From positions 1-8,416 of the forward strand of contig JAVBMO010000003.1 in NCBI GenBank assembly GCA_031552355.1: DNA of 8,416 nt, given 5' to 3'. The notes beneath the pieces are model-generated. The model was given only the letters and a program-made list of their open reading frames with translations, had not been told where the DNA came from and made no database searches. The translations under genes and the position numbers were made by a program. This stretch comes from JAVBMO01 sp031552355 (GTDB lineage Bacteria; Bacteroidota; Bacteroidia; Bacteroidales; P3). This document shows, in pieces, positions 6,336 through 8,416 of the stretch. The stretch's first letter is position 1. Each line of letters begins with the position of its first letter.

Positions 6336-8416
6336 ATGAAGAAATTTATTTTGCTAACTTTTGTGTTGTTGTTTGTACAAACAGCAAGCCTCAGAGCTGA
6401 CGAAGGCATGTGGCTTCCGTATATGCTCAGTAAACAGACTTTAGAAAACATGCAAAAAAGAGGCTGCAAACTCAGCGCCGAAGAAATTTTCAGTTTCAAC
6501 AAATCCAGTGTAAAAGATGCCATTGTACAGTTTGGTGGCGGCTGCACAGGCGAAGTCATTTCAAACGAGGGCTTGTTGCTGACCAACCACCACTGCGGAT
6601 TACCTCAAATTCAAGAACAATCGTCCGTTGAACACGATTACTTGACCAATGGTTTTTGGGCAAAATCGAAAGCCGAAGAATTGCCGAATCAGGGCTTAAC
6701 AGTTTCTTTTCTTACTGAAGTAAAAGATGTTACTGATAAAATAATGAAACATTTGAACGACAAAATGCCTTATGCGCAACGTAAAAAAGTAGCAGATTCC
6801 ATTATGAAGCAAATGGAAAAAGAAGAAGCCAAAGGCAAAGGAGAATTTATTAATGTAAGGGTTACGCCCATTTACAACGATAATCAATACCTGATGTTTG
6901 TTTACCAAGTGTATAAAGATGTCCGTTTGGTGGGTACACCACCTTGGGGAATTGGTAAATTCGGCGCCGATTCAGATAACTGGACTTGGCCTCGCCACAA
7001 AGGCGATTTCTGTTTGTTCCGCGTTTACACCGCACCCGACGGTTCACCGGCCAATTATTCAAAAGACAATATTCCAATGAAACCAAAACATTTTCTGCCT
7101 ATTTCATTGAAAGGTGTACAGGAAAATGATTATGCCATGATTTTGGGTTATCCGGGAAGCACCAACCGCTATTGCTCCTCGCAAAACGTTGAAATGATTA
7201 TCAACGAAACAGGCCCTGCCTACATAAAATGCCGTACCGAAAAATTGGACGTTTACCGTAAGCACATGGATGCCAATCAGGAAGTTTTTATCAAATATGC
7301 TTCAAAGCAAGCTGGCATAAGTAATTACTGGAAATATTATATCGGACAGGTAAAACAATTGAAACGTAACAAAGTTGTAGCCCGCAAACAAGCTCTTGAA
7401 AAACAATTTGCCGAATGGGTGAATGCTGATGCCAAGCGCAAAGCGGAATACGGAAATGTATTGTCTGATTTTGCAAAAAGCTATGCTACTTTGTCGAAAT
7501 ACGAAAAAGCCATCGTTTACCATCGCGAAGCCGGTACAAGAGGTGGCGAAGCCATTGCCTTTGCAGCCACTTACAACAACCTTATCAGTTTGAAAGACCC
7601 TGAACAAGTGAAAAAACAATTGTTGCTGCGCAAAGCCGATGTCGAAAAGAATTTCAAAGATTATGACTATGCCACAGACCAAGAAGTAACCACCGTCTTG
7701 CTTACTTCTTTCTATAAAGATATTCCTGCAGATATGCTACCTTCGGAAATTGCTAAAATCGGCGCCACCGGCGATTTCAAAAAATATGTTGACAACATGT
7801 TGGCTAACTCCATCTTTTCTTCGAAAGAACGCTTTGACAAATGGTTGGAAAACCCTTCCGACCTTTCCACCGACCCTGTGGTCCTTTTAATGAAAGATAT
7901 CAACAGTTCTTATGCAAAACTTCTGAAAGCCACAGAAGATGCCTATATGACAAGTAAAAACGCAAACCGCCTTTTCCTAAAGGGCTTAATGGAAATGCAA
8001 AAAGGACAGGATTTCTATCCAGATGCCAATTCCACCATGCGTTTGACTTTTGGAAATGTGAAAGGTTACAAACCTTCCGACGGGATTTACTATGACTATT
8101 ATACAACTTTGGAAGGCGTTATGGAAAAGGAAATCCCCGGAAATTGGGAGTTCGATGTCCCTGCAAAATTAAAAGCGCTTTACGAGAAAAAAGATTACGG
8201 ACAATATGCCGACAAAAACGGTGATTTGGTTGTAAACTTCATTGCCACAACTGACATTACCGGCGGAAATTCCGGAAGCGCTGTTTTGGACAGTAAGGGA
8301 AATCTTATTGGGCTTGCTTTCGACGGAAACTGGGAAGCCATGAGCGGCGATATTTCCTTTGAAGAAAAAACCAAACGTACCATCTGCATGGACGCCCGTT
8401 ACCTGCTTTTTGTTAT
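6336..8416 (+). CDS. S46 family serine dipeptidyl-peptidase, DPP7-type (3' end cut by window edge)
   Basis: Partial: 693 full codons, open to the right edge; family members are about 710-720 residues, so only about 20 are missing. The protein begins with a signal peptide (MKK, hydrophobic 4-14, probable cleavage after Ala21), so it is exported, most likely to the periplasm. Family S46 enzymes remove dipeptides from peptide N-termini. The triad is visible: His86 in TNHHCG, Asp224 in RHKGDF and Ser646 in GGNSGS. Asn215-Trp216 (SDNWTWPRH), Asn330 (SNYW) and Asp663 match residues known in this family to hold the substrate amino terminus. Gly664 lies 18 residues after the catalytic serine, where DPP7/DAP BII-type enzymes with hydrophobic or broad P1 preference have Gly and DPP11 has Arg for acidic P1. 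The helix-rich stretch from about 310 to 570 fits the regulatory helical domain inserted in the chymotrypsin fold. Transcribed alone, divergently from the DUF2851 cluster. Family call is firm; specificity is inferred from one key residue plus context. Confidence 0.94.
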   Translation, partial: MKKFILLTFVLLFVQTASLRADEGMWLPYMLSKQTLENMQKRGCKLSAEEIFSFNKSSVKDAIVQFGGGCTGEVISNEGLLLTNHHCGLPQIQEQSSVEHDYLTNGFWAKSKAEELPNQGLTVSFLTEVKDVTDKIMKHLNDKMPYAQRKKVADSIMKQMEKEEAKGKGEFINVRVTPIYNDNQYLMFVYQVYKDVRLVGTPPWGIGKFGADSDNWTWPRHKGDFCLFRVYTAPDGSPANYSKDNIPMKPKHFLPISLKGVQENDYAMILGYPGSTNRYCSSQNVEMIINETGPAYIKCRTEKLDVYRKHMDANQEVFIKYASKQAGISNYWKYYIGQVKQLKRNKVVARKQALEKQFAEWVNADAKRKAEYGNVLSDFAKSYATLSKYEKAIVYHREAGTRGGEAIAFAATYNNLISLKDPEQVKKQLLLRKADVEKNFKDYDYATDQEVTTVLLTSFYKDIPADMLPSEIAKIGATGDFKKYVDNMLANSIFSSKERFDKWLENPSDLSTDPVVLLMKDINSSYAKLLKATEDAYMTSKNANRLFLKGLMEMQKGQDFYPDANSTMRLTFGNVKGYKPSDGIYYDYYTTLEGVMEKEIPGNWEFDVPAKLKALYEKKDYGQYADKNGDLVVNFIATTDITGGNSGSAVLDSKGNLIGLAFDGNWEAMSGDISFEEKTKRTICMDARYLLFV

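Noticed and set aside
7302..7682. A 126-codon minus-strand open frame opposite the S46 peptidase
   Set aside because: It falls inside the helical domain of a clear peptidase gene. The hydrophobic-looking translation is the usual result of reading Lys/Glu/Gln-rich codons on the other strand.

Overview
This window looks like chromosomal DNA from a member of the Bacteroidota. The evidence is its moderately AT-rich composition, TAnnTTTG-type -7 promoter boxes, A-rich leaders without strong Shine-Dalgarno sites, and gene families typical of the phylum: DUF2851, an S46 dipeptidyl-peptidase, and a glycogen synthase/phosphorylase fusion. I cannot name a genus from sequence alone. I saw no RNA genes, mobile elements, CRISPR arrays or long repeats.

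Layout. Positions 1-3258 (minus strand) hold the first 1086 codons of a very large protein. A eukaryote-like GT3 glycogen synthase domain is joined to a GT35 alpha-glucan phosphorylase domain, and the gene runs off the left edge before the expected PLP-lysine region. Upstream of it on the same strand, after a 114-bp gap containing a candidate promoter, lies a compact three-gene cluster. In transcription order this is a DUF2851 protein (6089-4818), a 70-residue two-helix membrane protein (4814-4602) and a SufS-type cysteine desulfurase (4590-3373), with gaps of only 3 and 11 bp. From 6336 to the right edge, on the plus strand, is a secreted S46 serine dipeptidyl-peptidase of the DPP7 type with its triad intact. 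It lacks only about the last 20 residues. The 246-bp divergent region 6090-6335 holds a very good Bacteroidota promoter for the peptidase and a weaker candidate for the minus-strand cluster.

How the genes fit together. The genes belong to ordinary cell physiology: storage polysaccharide turnover, sulfur mobilisation for Fe-S clusters, and periplasmic peptide degradation. No single pathway links them. The most notable points are one polypeptide carrying both a glycogen-building and a glycogen-degrading module, and a cysteine desulfurase tightly clustered with two uncharacterised genes rather than with visible sufBCD/sufE. I found no convincing evidence of a wholly new system.
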